Source of the DNA: Sorex araneus
Taxonomy: Eukaryota; Chordata; Mammalia; Eulipotyphla; Soricidae
Direction: 5' to 3'
Length of the DNA stretch: 64,000 nucleotides
Assembly (NCBI RefSeq): GCF_027595985.1
Contig: NC_073313.1
Coordinates: forward strand, 81,074,494 to 81,138,493
Below the pieces are notes generated by a model. The model was not told the DNA's origin, did not search any database, and saw only the letters and a list, made by a program, of their open reading frames with translations. The position numbers and the translations under genes were made by a program. Shown here piece by piece: positions 1 to 9,914 of this stretch (position 1 is its first letter; every line of letters starts with the position of its first letter).

Positions 1-106
1 TACCCCTGGTGGTGCTCAGGGGACCAAATGGGATGCTGGGAATTGAACCCGGGTCGGCCGCATACAAGGCAAATGCCCTACCTGCTGTGCTATTGCTCCA
101 GCCCCT
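1..106 (-). mobile_element. tRNA-derived SINE, short type, cut by window edge
   Basis: The B-box complement and the tRNA-like head ending at a CTCCAGCCCC-type terminus are visible. The body lies before position 1. Confidence 0.85.
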
Positions 107-179
107 CAAGGTGTATTTTTGAGAAACATTCATGCTTATGTGCAAGGCCTAAAGGGTGGCTATTAAAAAGTGCATTTCT

Positions 180-460
180 GGGGGCCAAGGCAATAGAAAT
201 TAGTTTGGGTGTTTGCCTTGTATGTGGCTGACCCAGGTTCAATCCCACATACTGTCCCCCGAGCCTACCAGGAGTGGTCCCTGAGCACAGAGACAGGAGT
301 AACGCTTGAGCAACACCAAGAAGGGCTTAAGATGCTTGCTTTCCAAATACATCAGATTGGCACCGCATATAGCTCCCCCAACTTCCACCAGAAGTGACCC
401 TTGAGCACAGAGAAAATAGCAACCCTTGAATACTACCTGTGTCTCTCCAAACAACCACCC
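180..460 (+). mobile_element. Two degraded short-type SINEs in tandem
   Basis: The first copy (180-330) keeps the 'gacccaggttcaatccc' B-box region and the 'gagcacagagacaggagtaac' body. The second (331-460) is a diverged 3' half. Confidence 0.6.
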
Positions 461-483
461 CTCCAGGAGAAAGAAGGCAAATC

Positions 484-780
484 CTGGGGCCAGAGGGATA
501 GTAGAGCGGGGATGGAGGGCACTTGCCTTGCATGTAGCTGACCCAGGTTCAATCTCTGGTGTCCCATATGGTCCCTCGAGCCCTGCCAGGAGTGACTCCT
601 GAGTGCATAGTCACGAGTAACCCCTGAGCATTGCCAGGCGTGGCCCCAAAACAAACAAGAGGCCTGAGCACAAACTTTGCATGTAGTAGGACTTGGTTTG
701 ATCTCTCACATGGCCGCGAACAACACCTGAGCCAGGAGTAGTCCCAAACATCACCAGGTGCAACTCCAAAACAAAACAAA
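484..780 (+). mobile_element. Two older short-type SINEs in tandem
   Basis: The 484-660 copy is nearly full length and ends in an A-rich tail. The 660-780 copy is strongly diverged. Both have the same orientation. Confidence 0.65.
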
Positions 781-1087
781 AGTTGGCTTCTAACACAGAT
801 TTGATGGCTCCATTCCCAACAACTCTGCGGTTTGCTAGCGATTGCCACACACTGGACAGTTTCATGGCCTGAGGAGTGATCCTATTCTCGCCTCCTGGTT
901 ATCATACTGAGCAAACAGTCAAAGGTAGCTCCAAGCACCTGTGCATTATTCCCAAATGAGCTTCTCTATTTGCCTACATTTGAATGCTTTAGATAACTAT
1001 CAGAAATAAAACAGAACCATTCTTTCCCCAATTGTGGTCTCAGCAATCTCTTCAGAGTGCCTAAAAACCTCCTGCTAGAAATGACAT

Positions 1088-1192
1088 ATGCGAGCCAGAG
1101 CAATAGCACAGCGGGGAGGCCGTTTGCCTTGCACACAGCCAACCTGGGTTCGATCCCCACCATCCCATATAGTCCCTTGAGCACTGCCAAGG
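1088..1192 (+). mobile_element. 3'-truncated short-type SINE
   Basis: The tRNA-like head with A and B boxes is intact. The copy stops after 'gagcactgcc' and has no body or A tail. Confidence 0.7.
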
Positions 1193-1334
1193 TAAATATC
1201 ATTCATTTCCTCAGTCCTACTAATCACATTTAAAAAAAACCAATAGCCACGCATAGCCGTGTCTGTTGTATTTGCACATTTTTTTAATTCATTTTTTTAA
1301 TTCTAGAAAGTTTTAGTTCTAAAAAGTTTTCAAG

Positions 1335-1508
1335 GGGGCTGGAGCAATAGCACAGCGGGTAGGGCGTTTGCCCTGCACGGAGCCAACTTGGGTTCGAGTC
1401 CCAGCATCCCATACGGTCCCCTGAGCACCGGCAGGAGTAATTCCTGAGTGCATGAGTCAAGAGTAACCCCTGTGCATTGCCGGGTGTGACCCAAAAAGAA
1501 AAAAAAAA
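1335..1508 (+). mobile_element. Young short-type SINE with target duplication
   Basis: This full-length copy has an A tail. 'aaaagttttcaaggg' occurs on both sides, so the insertion boundaries are clear. The next SINE starts directly after the right-hand duplicate. Confidence 0.85.
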
Positions 1509-1516
1509 GTTTTCAA

Positions 1517-1715
1517 GGGACCAGAGCAATAGTATAGCAAGTAGGGCATTTGCCTTGCACGTGGCCAACCTGGGTTCGATCCTCGGCATCCCATATGGTC
1601 TCCCAAGCACCACCAGGAGTAATTCCTGAGTGCAGAGCCAGGAGTAATCCCTGAGCATCACTGGGTGTGACCCACAAAGCAAAACAAAAAAAAGAATAAA
1701 TAAATAAATAAATAA
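1517..1715 (+). mobile_element. Short-type SINE with AATA-repeat tail
   Basis: This copy begins right after the target duplicate of the preceding SINE and ends in an (AATA)n tail at about 1693-1715. Confidence 0.8.
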
Positions 1716-1816
1716 AAATATTTTAAGTTTGGAACTAAAGAGTGGGTCTTAACAACGGAGTGAGAAACAGCAGCCTCAGCGTTCCAGTAGGAGAGACTGT
1801 ACTAGAAGTAGACAAC

Positions 1817-1990
1817 TGGGGACTGGAGCAATAGCACAGAGGGTAGGGCGTTTGCCTTGCACGGGGCCGACCCAAGTTTGATCCCCAGCATCCCATAGGG
1901 TTCCCCGAGCACCGCCAGGAGTGATTCCTGAGTGCAGAGCCAGGAGTAACCCCTGTGCATCGCTGAGTGTGACCCAAAAAGCAAAAAAAA
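1817..1990 (+). mobile_element. Young short-type SINE with 15-bp target duplication
   Basis: 'agaagtagacaactg' flanks the element on both sides, and the A tail runs into the right-hand copy. Confidence 0.88.
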
Positions 1991-2061
1991 AGAAGAAGAA
2001 GTAGACAACTGTGCGTATACTGATATCACTATCAATGGCATATGCCTAACAGACCATCCCA

Positions 2062-2222
2062 GGGGCTGGAGAGAGAGCTTAAAGGGTGAGTGCATGATTT
2101 GTCTGCAGGAGGCCCCCAATGGACCCCCAGGACCGCAAGATTTCCCCCCAAGGACCTCCAAAAGTGACTGTCACCACAGAGCCAGGATTAGTCCCCAAGC
2201 ACTGCCTGTTGTGGCTCAACCT
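2062..2222 (+). mobile_element. Divergent older SINE
   Basis: The start 'ggggctggagagagagct' and the body 'cacagagccaggattag' are recognisable, but the B box is lost. Confidence 0.5.
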
Positions 2223-2492
2223 CTCCAACCCCCACGCTAAAAGCAAACCAAACGAAAACCGAACAGATGGTTTCCTTCCAAGCACTCAAGACTCAGGATC
2301 TGGGCCTAGCTTAGCCCTAAGGCAGATGACTTCAGCCAACGATACTGCCATCCGGAGTGAGAAAGGAAACAGGGCTGAGACCAGGTGGGGAAATTGAATT
2401 GGGTTCTATTAGCGTCTGATGGGAACTGTTTTTAATGTTTCATTTCCCAAGAGGCATGGTCAGAGCTTCCTTTCCTTCTTGTTCTGCTTCTT

Positions 2493-2580
2493 GGGCTGGG
2501 GATGTGACTCAGCTGTACAGCAGTTGAATTAATTGCATTTGTGAGGCCCTGAGTTCCATTCCCTGAACTGCAAAAAAAAG
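2493..2580 (+). mobile_element. tRNA-Ala-like (ID-like) SINE
   Basis: The order 'ggggatgtgactcag', 'gtgaggccctgagttcc', then a short A tail resembles tRNA-Ala-derived ID-type elements. The sequence is unrelated to the main SINE body. Confidence 0.55.
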
Positions 2581-2591
2581 AGAGAACCCTT

Positions 2592-2764
2592 GGGCTGGAG
2601 CGATAGCACAGCGGGGAGGGTGTTTGCCTTGCACGCGGCTGAGCCGGGTTCAATTCCCAGCATCCCATATGGTCCCCCGAGCACTGCCAGGAGTAATTCC
2701 TGAGAGCATGAGCCAGGAGTAACCCCTGTGCATTGCCAGGTGTGACCCAAAAAGCTAAAAAATA
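2592..2764 (+). mobile_element. Young short-type SINE
   Basis: Full length with intact A and B boxes. 'gagagaaccctt' repeats at both ends. It inserted into the tail of the tRNA-Ala-like element. Confidence 0.85.
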
Positions 2765-2799
2765 AAAAGAGAGAGAGAACCCTTTGTCAGGGAGGTATT

Positions 2800-2960
2800 G
2801 TGCAACACCTAGCCATGCTCAGGGGTTACTCCTGGCCCTGCACTCAGTGATCACTCCTGGCAGGGTTTGCAGGACCCTATAGGGTGCTAGGGATCAAACC
2901 CGTATTGGATGTGTGCCAGACAAATAAGTGTCCTACCTGGTGTTCTGTCTCTGTGCCCTG
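2800..2960 (-). mobile_element. Older short-type SINE
   Basis: 'gctcaggggttactcctgg' and 'gggatcaaacccg' are the complements of the body and the B box. Confidence 0.65.
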
Positions 2961-3239
2961 TAGGATAATATAGCCTCAGGTAGTTTAGGTTTATTGGGTT
3001 ACTCCGGTCACAGTGCTCCCATTCCTCTTTGTATATTTGTAGCTTCTTTCTTAGTATTCTGTTGACTTGTAAATATTGTTTCTCTCTTCTCCTTGAGTCC
3101 TTTGCATAGTTTATTCAGAGAAATGTCCTTTATGTATGGACACAGGAAGACTTAGCAAATGCTTTTGTAACCTGGGAGTCATTTGACTCTGCATGATATT
3201 TACCTCCTGGGCATCTGTTCTCTCGACCTAAGCCTCAGC

Positions 3240-4130
3240 TGCCCTTACTTCCTAGCACCCCAAAAGCAGGGTCCTTGACGAGGGATGGGACGGACTCAGG
3301 GCAAGCGTTGAGTTGTGTGCTACCCTGGCATCGAGATGGGCCTGGCCAAAGTGCCTAATGCTTAACTATAAGTTAAGAGCTTGATCATGGACAAATGTCA
3401 TGGTCCAAACAGTGATAACTAGATTTGGACCCTGCTAGGGTGAGGAATGATTAATCTGGCCTGAGTGTTGTAGTCTGAGTCTGTGGCAAGATGTTGCCAG
3501 GAGAGCTGCCTTGCAAGCCTCAATGTATCTCTTGCTATGTCCATACAGAAATAACTAGTATTAAGATGTTAATGAGTGTTGGGGCAAGAGCAATAGCACA
3601 GCGGGTAGGACGTTTGCCTTGCATGCAGCCGAGCAGCCAGCGTTCGATTCCCAGCATCCCATATGGTCCTCTGAGCACCGCCAGGGGTAATTCCTGAGTG
3701 CAGAGCCAGGAGTAACCCCTGTGCATCGCCAGGTGTGATCCAAAAAGCAAAACAAACAAACAAACAAACAAAAAGATGTTAATGAGTGTTTGGACTAAGG
3801 AAAGGAGAAAAACACCTTAAGAGTCAGGAAGGGCTTTGGAATGTTGGCCCTCAGGAAGGGCTTTCTTATGTTGATTTTGCTACCTGGCTGTGTGTAGCCT
3901 AGAGGGCAAGGTGGGAGAGACAAGTAGGGGGAGAGACAAGAAAATCAAGAGATGCTGCAGTAGATCCAGAGAGAGGCCGGAGCTGGGAGTGCGGGAGATG
4001 AGAAAGTTGGAAGATTGAATAAACGGTAACTGACCAGCAACCAGCTTGGTCCTTGTTCTTCCTTCGCCTGTCCTTGGCCAACAGCTGTCCCGATCCAGCC
4101 CATACACAATGGTTCCGGAGCACCGAACGT
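3240..4130 (+). mobile_element. Possible solo LTR or degraded endogenous retroviral 3' part
   Basis: I see an AATAAA at 4018-4023, then a pyrimidine-rich stretch ending near 'catacaca'. After this comes 'gagcaccgaacgtggg', which looks weakly like a primer-binding-site region. No retroviral reading frame is present. The 5' limit is a guess and a SINE interrupts the element. An ordinary unique intergenic sequence is a fair alternative. Confidence 0.3.
3581..3772 (+). mobile_element. Young short-type SINE with 18-bp target duplication
   Basis: 'aagatgttaatgagtgtt' is present at 3563-3580 and at 3773-3790. The tail is (AAAC)n-like. Confidence 0.92.
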
Positions 4131-4274
4131 GGGCGGTGAGACAGAGCCGCCCGGAGAGCCCACAAGTGCACACGCCCCTCGGTGTGCCTTAGTTTTTTAC
4201 AGTACCCCACCCACTCCCCAAATAACTCTGTTTTGCTTAGTTCCAACCCTCAGTTGTGTAGGCAGCACCAATCA

Positions 4275-4455
4275 AGTTGGAGGGCTGGGCCGAGAGGACA
4301 GGGCTGTAGGTGCTTGTCTTGCATGTGCCAAGTCCAGTTCAATCCTCAGCACGTCAGAGTCCCCTGAGCCCCTCCAGGAGGGATTCCTTGAGCACAGATC
4401 CGGCAGCACAACCCTGAGCACACTAAGTGTGTCCCAATCCTCCCTCCCCAAAGGA
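4275..4455 (+). mobile_element. Older short-type SINE
   Basis: The head 'gctgggccgagaggacag', the B-box relic 'ccagttcaatcc' and the 'cctgagca' body blocks are recognisable. Confidence 0.6.
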
Positions 4456-4504
4456 AAAATGGGCAGCGAGGGTTTTTTTTATAAAAAGGTCATAGGCTAG
4501 GGAG

Positions 4505-5150
4505 GACTGGTCAGTGGGTTGGAAGCTTGCCAGAAGCGTGTGTGGGGCAAAGGGCAGTTAGAACAGAGAAGGGACCGGTATGACAATAATAGTTAGAAAG
4601 GATGACACTGGACAAGAACTGAGTGTTGAAAGTAGGTAAAAAGATATACATGATAACCTTTCCGTATGTGTATTGCAAACCATAATGCCCAGAAGGAGAG
4701 GAGGAGGAGAGGGAAGAGGAGAAGGTGGAAGGGGAGGAGAAGGAGGGAGGGGAAGAGAAGGGGGGAGAAGTAGGAGGAGGAGGAGAAAGAGGAGGAGGAG
4801 GGGGAGAGGAAGAGGAGGAGGAAGAGGAGGTGGATGAGGAGGAAGAGTAAGAAGAAAGAAGAAGGAAGAAGGAGGAGTAGGAGGAAAAGAAGAAGAACAA
4901 GAAGAACAAGAAGAAGAAGAACAAGAAGAACAAGAACAAGAATAAGCACAAGAAGAACAAGAACAACAAGAAGAACAAGAAGAAGAGGAGCAAGCAGCAG
5001 CAGATGCCATAGAGGTAGAGGGAGGAAGGAAACTGGGGACATCGGTGGTGGGAACTGATGAAGAGACAGGTGCTGGAACATTACGTGACTGAAACCTAAT
5101 CATTAACAACTCTGGAATTGTGTATCTCACTGTGACTTAATAAAAACTTT
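4505..5150 (+). mobile_element. L1 3' end with expanded purine tract
   Basis: The ends match other L1 3'UTR copies in the window (6471-6900, 14976-15365). These share the 'attgcaaaccataatgcc' block, a 'ggtggtgggaa' block, 'gctggaacatt', 'actgaaacctaatc' and a final AATAAA-type tail. Between the outer blocks the normal short G-rich segment is replaced by about 310 bp of purine repeats. Confidence 0.75.
4690..5000 (+). repeat. Polypurine GGA/GAA/GAACAA tract
   Basis: The plus strand is almost pure purine for about 310 bases. It grades from GGA-rich to GAA- and GAACAA-rich units. It lies inside the L1 3'UTR and arose by expansion of its G-rich segment. Confidence 0.9.
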
Positions 5151-5154
5151 TTTT

Positions 5155-5325
5155 TACTTTTTTGGGTCTCACCTGATCATGCTCAGGGGTTACTCCTGGC
5201 TTTATATTCAGGAATTACTCCTGGCAGTACTCAGGGGACCATATGGGATGCTGGGGATTGAACCCGGGTCGGCCTCATGCAAGGCAAACACCCTGCCTAC
5301 TGCACTATTGCTCTGGTCCCCAAAC
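5155..5325 (-). mobile_element. Short-type SINE
   Basis: The full-length complement runs from the T-rich tail to 'ctattgctctggtcccc'. It sits directly behind the L1 tail. Confidence 0.8.
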
Positions 5326-5347
5326 TATTTTTTAAAATACAAATGAC

Positions 5348-5571
5348 AATCACTGTATCACTGTCATCCCGTTGTTCATCGATTTGTTGGAACGGGCACC
5401 AGTAACTTCTCCATTGTGAAACTTGTTACTGTTTTTGGCATATTGAATACGCCACGGGTAGCTTGCCAGGCTCTGCCATGCGGGCAGGATACTCTCGGTA
5501 GCTTGCCGGGCTCTCCAAGAGGGACGGAGGAATCAAACCTGGATTGGCTGCATGCAAGGCAAATGCTCTAC
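5348..5571 (-). mobile_element. Long-type SINE (second body), head-truncated
   Basis: The body shows 'gttcatcgatttgttgg', 'gcaccagtaac', 'gttactgtttttggcatat' and 'gggtagcttgccaggctct'. It then joins the shared tRNA-like head at 'gcatgcaaggcaaatg' and breaks off before the A box. Confidence 0.85.
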
Positions 5572-5784
5572 AAATAACAATAAAACATGGTGAATGAATA
5601 CTATGATTGTATCCTTTAGAATTAAAAAAAAGCCAAATAAAATGAGGTCTAATAAATAAATAAGTAAAAAGATAATAGGCCAAAAAAGTTTGGGAACTTA
5701 TACAACAAAAGCATACCTCTTTCCCAGACTGGTATATTATTTCAATTAGCTGATTTGTGAACAAAGCATTCATAAAGAAAACCC

Positions 5785-5862
5785 ATTCAGGCCCTGAGGA
5801 TATAGGTCAGTGGTAGAGTACATACCCGGTCCTGAGCTCAAACCCTGGCACTGAAAAAGAAA
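5785..5862 (+). mobile_element. tRNA-Ala-like (ID-like) SINE
   Basis: 'gaggatataggtcagtggta', 'gagctcaaaccctggcac' and a short A-rich tail are visible. It resembles the element at 2493-2580. Confidence 0.6.
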
Positions 5863-6097
5863 TTTCCTAAGAGAGACCTTGATTCAAGTCAGAAAATGGA
5901 GAGACTCGAGTGTGTGCTAAGATAGGGTAACAGGAAAATTTCAGCCCAATTACAAGTTACTCCTAAGCCCTTGGGTGCTTGAGTATTGTAGGAAAGATGT
6001 GAGTGATGAGATTCCCACGGAGAACAAGTTAATCAACTTCTGTGAACCCATCAAGGGCTTACAACTTCTTTTAAGAAAAATTCGAAAATCGAAAATC

Positions 6098-6276
6098 GGG
6101 GGGCTGGAGCAATAGCACAGCGGGTAGAGCGTTTGCCTTGCACGCAGCTGACCCAGGTTCAATTCCCAGCATCCCATATGGTCCCCTGAGCACCCCCAGG
6201 AGTAATTCCTGAGTTCAGAGCCAGGAGTAACCCCTGTGCATTGCTGGGTGTGACCCAAAAAGCAAAAAAAAAAAAA
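6098..6276 (+). mobile_element. Young short-type SINE
   Basis: 'aagaaaaattcgaaaatc' on the left and the same string with one change on the right form the target duplication. The A tail is pure. Confidence 0.88.
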
Positions 6277-6284
6277 GACAAGAA

Positions 6285-6470
6285 AAATTCAAAAATCCTG
6301 CCCATCAAAAAGCTAAGTATCATGTCTCTATCCAAAACTGCTCCTGGCTCCTGTTTTCCCTGGCCTTGGATATTAGTCTCATACATTTTTTATATATCCC
6401 ACAAATGAATACAGTCATTCTACATCTATCGCTCTCCTCTGATTCATTTCACTCAATGGTCAAAAATTTG
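6285..6470 (-). mobile_element. L1 ORF2 C-terminal remnant
   Basis: The minus strand gives a broken SEM(N/S)Q-R pattern followed by an ICGIYK-like stretch, as at the end of L1 ORF2p. It is followed head-to-head by a plus-strand L1 end. Confidence 0.5.
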
Positions 6471-6636
6471 CCACAAGTGTGTGGGGTCAAAGGGCAGTTA
6501 GGACAGAGAAGGGACCAGTATGACAATAATAGTTAGAAATGACCAGTCTGGACAGGAACTGAGCATTGAAAGTAGGTGGTAAAGGGATATACATGATAAC
6601 CTTTCAGCATGTGTATTGCAAACCATAATGCCCATA

Positions 6637-6688
<52 letters not shown>

Positions 6689-6900
6689 GGAAGGGAGGGA
6701 GGGAGGAGAGAGGAAAAGAGAAGAGAAAAGAAAAATGTCTTAGAGGCGGGTGGGAAGTGGCGGGAGGGAAACTGGAACACTGGTGGTGGGAAATGTACAC
6801 TGGTGAAGGGATGGGTTGGAACATTTTATGACTGAAAACCAAACATGAACAACTTTGTAATTATTTATCTCAGTGTGATTCAGTTAAAAATATAAATATA
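6471..6900 (+). mobile_element. L1 3' end with (GA)n tract
   Basis: Same subfamily as 4505-5150. It has the 'gcaaaccataatgccc' block, a GA microsatellite at about 6639-6683, then 'ggtggtgggaaatgtacact' and 'tatgactgaaaacc', and ends in an A/T-rich tail. Confidence 0.78.
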
Positions 6901-6902
6901 TT

Positions 6903-7093
6903 TTTTTAATTTTTTATTTGTTTTTGCTTTTTGGGTCACACCCGGCGATGCACAGGGGTTACTCCTGGCTTTGCACTCAGGAATCACTCCTGGCGGTGCT
7001 CAGGGAGGGGACCCTATGGGATGCTGGGAATCGAACCTGGGTTGGCCACGTGCAAGGCAAACATCCTACCCGCTGTGCTATCGCTCCAGCCCC
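6903..7093 (-). mobile_element. Young short-type SINE
   Basis: Full-length complement ending 'tatcgctccagcccc', with an 'aatatttttt'-type duplication on both sides. Confidence 0.88.
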
Positions 7094-7126
7094 AATATTT
7101 TTTTAAATTAAAAAAAAAAGTACTGA

Positions 7127-7300
7127 GGGGCTGGAGCGATAGCACAGCGGGTAGGGCATTTGCCTTGCACGCGGCTGACCCGGGTTCGATTCCCAGCATC
7201 GCATATGGTCCCTGAGCACCGCCAGGAGTAATTCCTGAGTGCAGAGTCAGGAATAACCCCTGTGCATCGCCAGGTGTGACCCAAAAAGCAGAAAAAAAAA
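7127..7300 (+). mobile_element. Young short-type SINE, inverted relative to the preceding one
   Basis: Near-consensus copy flanked by 'aaaaaaaagtactga'. It lies 33 bp from an opposite-strand copy. Confidence 0.9.
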
Positions 7301-7544
7301 GTACTGAACAAAATTTAAACTCCCCGTGAAAGAAAAAACTGTGCCTCATAGAGTCAAGCAAGTAAAGACTTTGCCAAGGATGTTATATATTCCTTTGAAA
7401 AAATAGAAAATAAAAAATAAGACTGCTCCATAATAATAATAATTAATAATAATTATTGGTATGCAGCTAACAGAAACACGGCCTAACACGTTTCTGCAGT
7501 GGGCCCATTAATGTGCAAAAGAAAGAAGTCAAAGTGGGGATAAT

Positions 7545-7690
7545 CCAGCTGGAAGGGCGTTTGCCTCCCCGGGTTCAATCCCTTGCATCCCATATGGTCC
7601 CCAGAGCATTGCCAGGAGTAATTCCTGAGTGCAGAGCCAGGAGTAACCCATGAGTGTGGCTGGGTGTGACCCAAAAATTCGAGAAAAAAG
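7545..7690 (+). mobile_element. Short-type SINE with deleted head
   Basis: The A-box region is missing. The B-box region 'ccgggttcaatccc' and the body are intact. Confidence 0.75.
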
Positions 7691-7713
7691 AAAATAATAA
7701 AGAAAGAAAGAAA

Positions 7714-7889
7714 GGGAGCCAGAGTAATAGCACAGCGGGTAGGGCGTTTGCCTTGCACACGGCCGGCCCGGGTTCAATCCCCGGCATCCCATATGGTCCC
7801 CTGAGCACCACCAGGAGTAATTTCTGAGTGCAGAGCCAGGAGTAACCCTTGAGCACTGCTGGGTGCGACCCAAAAAGCAAAAAAAAAAG
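7714..7889 (+). mobile_element. Short-type SINE seeding a microsatellite
   Basis: Full-length copy whose A tail continues directly into an AAAAG array. Confidence 0.85.
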
Positions 7890-8009
7890 GAAGGAAGGAA
7901 AAAAGAGAGAAGAAAAGAAAAGAAAAGAAAAGAAAAGAAAAGAAAAGAAAAGAAAAGAAAAGAAAAGAAAAGAAAAGAAAAGAAAAGAAAAGAAAAGAAA
8001 AGAAAAGAA
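7890..8009 (+). repeat. (AAAAG)n microsatellite
   Basis: About 19-20 nearly perfect AAAAG units (from 7911) follow short GGAA units. It grew from the tail of the SINE just upstream. Confidence 0.97.
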
Positions 8010-8050
8010 TCAGAGTGTATGTTGGGAATGTGGCTTATGCCTCTATCTAG

Positions 8051-8140
8051 CACCTAGGGATTGCCCTACTGGGTGTCCCCATTTCAAACTATTGATTAGT
8101 CAGCTCTTCAAGAGCTCATAAATATTTATAAGAAATGATT
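8051..8140 (+). repeat. 90-bp local duplicate, copy A
   Basis: Matches 9806-9895 with three mismatches over 90 bases, in direct orientation. It is not related to the SINE or L1 families seen here. Confidence 0.9.
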
Positions 8141-8225
8141 TTCTTTCTTTCTCTATCTCTATTATCAGGTTCAATGTATCTGAATGGCCTAGTGTTTCCA
8201 TGTCCTTTATGGAACCTGGACACGT

Positions 8226-8360
8226 ATTTTTTGCTTTTTGGGTCACACCCGGTGATACTCAGGGGTGGTGCTCAGGGGACCATATGGGATGCTGAGAATC
8301 GAACCCAGGTCGGCCGCATAGAAGGCAAACGCCCTACCCACTGTGCTATCGCTCCAGCCC
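8226..8360 (-). mobile_element. Young short-type SINE with internal deletion
   Basis: 'cctggacac' flanks both ends. About 35-40 bp between the two GGTG-type body blocks are missing. Confidence 0.85.
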
Positions 8361-9383
8361 CTGGACACAATTCTTTTCAATCAAACAAACTTGTGTTTAA
8401 GAAATTACTTTCTGTTCTTATAAAACATAGGAGTAGGTGCAGTGCTAGGTTATTTTCATTTTTGTTGATTTAACTTCTGTCTCACCATCCCAGAAAGTAT
8501 TTTCTAAAGCAGCAAGCCACTCAGCTTTCCCGTGGACAGAAAAAAAAAAACAACTTTTAACTCATCCAGGGTCTAATCCTTTCCGGGTGGCATTCCTCTG
8601 CCCAATTGATCTAATTTCTTTCTTAAAGATGTTGATAACTTCCCAAACCCAGCCAATTCATTGCCTGGGGCCCATTAAAATGAAGGCAGCATGAGGCTTC
8701 GCCCCTGAAGCAGGCAGGATATTTAGGTCTTTGGTCAGCATGAAGAGGGAACTTTCCCCCACTTAAGGCAGTTAAAGCTCTAGGGGCATTATGAAGTCTG
8801 CAGGAAGGCAGATAGGGAACAGGAAAGCGCCCCCAGCCCACCACGGCCCCCTGCAATGAAATCTTGTGAAGGACTAAAACCAATATCCCTAAGGCTTCTT
8901 GCATCTTGGAGGAGGAATGGCAGAGGAAAAAGGACAAACCAATATTAAACCTAAAATATTTAGAACCATAATCCAACAATTATTTACTCATTCATGGCAA
9001 CTGCGCTAGAAACTGGAAACAGCCACTGGACTAAATTACAAAACTTTCTGCTCCAATTTTTCTGTACATGCTGCTTGTATATTAGTTATAACTAGTGTCT
9101 ATTAAGAACGGGATAATTAAAGTGGCTTCTACATTCAAATGTACACTGTAAATATTACCTAGAAGTCAGATTGTCTAGACTTTTTTGAGGGAGTATAACT
9201 TCTAGGTATACAAATATATGTGCCACAAAAATAGATGTCCGAGTTAAAACCTATAGCCCATTTATACTCAAAGAAAAGTAAAATATTAATGATTCAGGCA
9301 GAAATACATTTTGCATAGTATCTATTCATTAAAGACCCAAGTGGCAAACACATGCCTAAAATAAATCAGTATGTAGAAAATTC
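8361..9383. other. Unique intergenic stretch without recognised repeats
   Basis: One kilobase without a SINE, unusual for this half of the window. I see no reading frame with coding features. It could be ancient repeat or conserved non-coding sequence. Confidence 0.5.
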
Positions 9384-9522
9384 AGCAGAGCCTGGCAAGC
9401 TACCAGTGGCATATTCGATATGCCAAAAACAGTAACAACAAGTCTCACAATGGAGACGTTACTGGTGCCCACTCGAGCAAATCGATGAACAACGGGATGA
9501 CAGTGATACAGTGATATAGAAA
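9384..9522 (+). mobile_element. Long-type SINE, 3' part only
   Basis: Starts within 'gcagagcctggcaagctacc' and runs to 'gggatgacagtgatacagtg'. The tRNA head is absent. Confidence 0.85.
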
Positions 9523-9805
9523 ATTTGACTCTACGCCAGGCTGTTTTCACTCGGGGCGCCCCAGAGCGGGGAGGGTGAGAATCCTCCCTGCCCCAAAGGA
9601 CCCAGCCCCAGCAGCCGGCCTCCACTACCCAATCGCCACCACACTCTAGGCCACTTTCCGAACCGCAGCCACGAAGACACATTATAAGACACTTCCTACC
9701 CATTTTCCATAATTACCACACCATATTTGATGGAGTTCAGACTGTAGGCAACAAATCATAGAAAGTAATATATAGATATGTACACACATACACACACATA
9801 TATAA

Positions 9806-9895
9806 CACCTAGGGATTGCCCTACTGGGTGTCCCCATTTCAAAGAATTGATTAGTCAGCTTTTCAAGAGCTCATAAATATTTATAAGAAATGATT
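9806..9895 (+). repeat. 90-bp local duplicate, copy B
   Basis: Direct copy of 8051-8140. It lies between a CA/TA-rich stretch and the start of a long-type SINE. Confidence 0.9.
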
Positions 9896-9914
9896 TATAA
9901 GGTATATATATATC

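Noticed and set aside
4511-5130. Long minus-strand frames of 160-190 residues rich in Leu, Phe, Ser and Pro
   Set aside because: They are translations of the polypurine tract inside an L1 3'UTR. All three frames are open simply because the repeat lacks stops.
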